Assembly (NCBI RefSeq): GCF_035582795.1
Contig: NC_134366.1
Coordinates: 135,680,756-135,744,755, forward strand
DNA length: 64,000 bases
Reading direction: 5' to 3'
Origin: Mycteria americana
Lineage: Eukaryota; Chordata; Aves; Ciconiiformes; Ciconiidae
The stretch's first letter is position 1. The number at the start of each line of letters is the position of its first letter. The position numbers were made by a program, and so were the translations under genes. The notes beneath the pieces are model-generated. The model made no database searches and was not told where the DNA came from. It was given only the letters and a program-made list of their open reading frames with translations. This document shows positions 63,301 to 64,000 of the stretch, piece after piece.

Positions 63301-63660
63301 CAGAAAAGATAGCACATGACGTTGGCATCCAACTCTGCAAAGGACCATCGCAATAAATTTGGAAAAACAATTCATAATCTGAAGTGTGCTTGTACAACAT
63401 ATTCTACCTTTCCTAGTAGTGAGCAGGCTTATAAACATTTGATGATTGTTAGTTCACTGTCAGGAGAAAAAACACAACCTTGCTTGGCTCACTTCTTGGA
63501 TAATTTGTCTCCTAATTGCAGTTTTTGCCTTCTACTTTTTCCACAGAAGTATTAATCTTTTGACCAGTTTCTTTTCCAGCCTCCTAGCCAGTGTCTCTGG
63601 AAGGCTAGCTTTGTGCTGCTGCATTCGCTTCTTTGTGTGGAAAAAAAAAAGTGATTTGCT
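54321..63660. other. No gene recognised
   Basis: Nine kilobases without a supportable gene or clear repeat. A small perfect hairpin, GTCAGCAG-CCC-CTGCTGAC, lies at 59626-59644. A short (TA)n tract lies near 61705-61714. Confidence 0.5.
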
Positions 63661-63965
63661 TTTTGTATGCTATTTATAGAGAGCTTCTCCACAGAGATGG
63701 CGTCCCCTCCCCCTGACGGCTCTGAGCATCCTGGTACTGCGGCTACCCGCCACCTGATGTCCTATTTTCTCATTGGCTCTAGCTGTTCCCAAACCTTGTG
63801 ACTCCTGCGAGCTCACGCCCAGCTGTACCGGCTCTGAGACTCCTGCAGTGAGACATAATCTTCACTTTCACTTCTGTCATTTGTTCCTAATATGCCAAAG
63901 CATCCGAACAAGTGCTTGCATTCATTCCCGGAGCCCCCCGTCCTAGGTTCAGCCTGGAGGTCACC
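63661..63965 (+). promoter_or_regulatory. Possible CpG-rich promoter at window edge
   Basis: CpG dinucleotides, rare elsewhere in the window, become frequent here. Motifs on view: a TATA-like TATTTATAGA at 63671-63680, an inverted CCAAT box (ATTGG) at 63772-63776, and TTCACTTTCACTTC at 63861-63874. Read on minus, the last is GAAGTGAAAGTGAA, the AAGTGA-repeat pattern bound by interferon regulatory factors. A Kozak-context ATG follows at 63966. The combination suggests the 5' end of a gene running to the right, but no transcript evidence is available. Confidence 0.3.
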
Positions 63966-64000
63966 ATGGAAATAGATGTGTTCCTCGGCTTGCCGACGTG
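63966..64000 (+). CDS. Possible first codons of an unknown protein (partial)
   Basis: ATG in the context GTCACCATGG, close to the ideal Kozak sequence, opens a frame that is still open at the window edge after 11 codons (MEIDVFLGLPT). It is the first in-frame ATG after a stop at 63888-63890. I do not recognise the protein. Eleven codons are far too few for a real test, and this could equally be untranslated or intergenic sequence. Confidence 0.15.
   Translation, partial: MEIDVFLGLPT

Overview
This is vertebrate, almost certainly avian (Neoaves-type), intergenic or intronic DNA. There are no operons and no long intact ORFs. The repeats are the typical bird mix: CR1 non-LTR retrotransposons in three states of preservation, and class II endogenous-retrovirus LTRs of the widespread bird type whose edges read TGTCGTGG...GGACA. 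I saw no L1 or Alu. No complete host gene, tRNA, rRNA or CRISPR could be supported. The ORFs that look sizeable are mostly chance ORFs or lie inside decayed mobile elements.

Layout. 1-1865: a very old, plus-strand CR1 copy, readable only by its decayed reverse-transcriptase and C-terminal landmarks. It is followed by a possible old LTR (about 1890-2382). 10141-12059: a minus-strand, heavily deleted class II (ERVK-like) provirus with an intact 5' LTR, a recognisable lysine-tRNA primer binding site, a leader of about 49-bp tandem repeats, and only a stub of the 3' LTR. 21319-23421: the most interesting object, a roughly 2.1-kb cut-and-paste DNA transposon relic. It has about 100-bp terminal inverted repeats built from palindromic modules and carries a decayed integrase gene of the KRBA2/SCAND3 type. 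25691-26258: a solo LTR of the same family as the 11.5-kb LTR, flanked by a perfect 5-bp duplication. 27471-27542: two adjacent near-perfect hairpins. 32815-34322: a younger, 5'-truncated, frameshifted CR1 on the plus strand with the standard CR1 3' end. 52024-54320: a long minus-strand CR1 that still shows an ORF1 esterase-like region and the endonuclease, but whose reverse-transcriptase core is deleted.

The last 350 bases are CpG-rich and carry promoter-like motifs (inverted CCAAT, TATA-like, an interferon-regulatory-factor-type element). An ATG in good Kozak context opens a frame that runs off the window edge. This may be the 5' end of a real gene that continues outside the window.

The remaining long stretches are AT-rich, without recognisable genes. 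They contain simple repeats, one MIR-like SINE remnant, and a few homeodomain-site-rich blocks that could be conserved noncoding elements. All family calls come from reading the sequence; none was confirmed by a database search.
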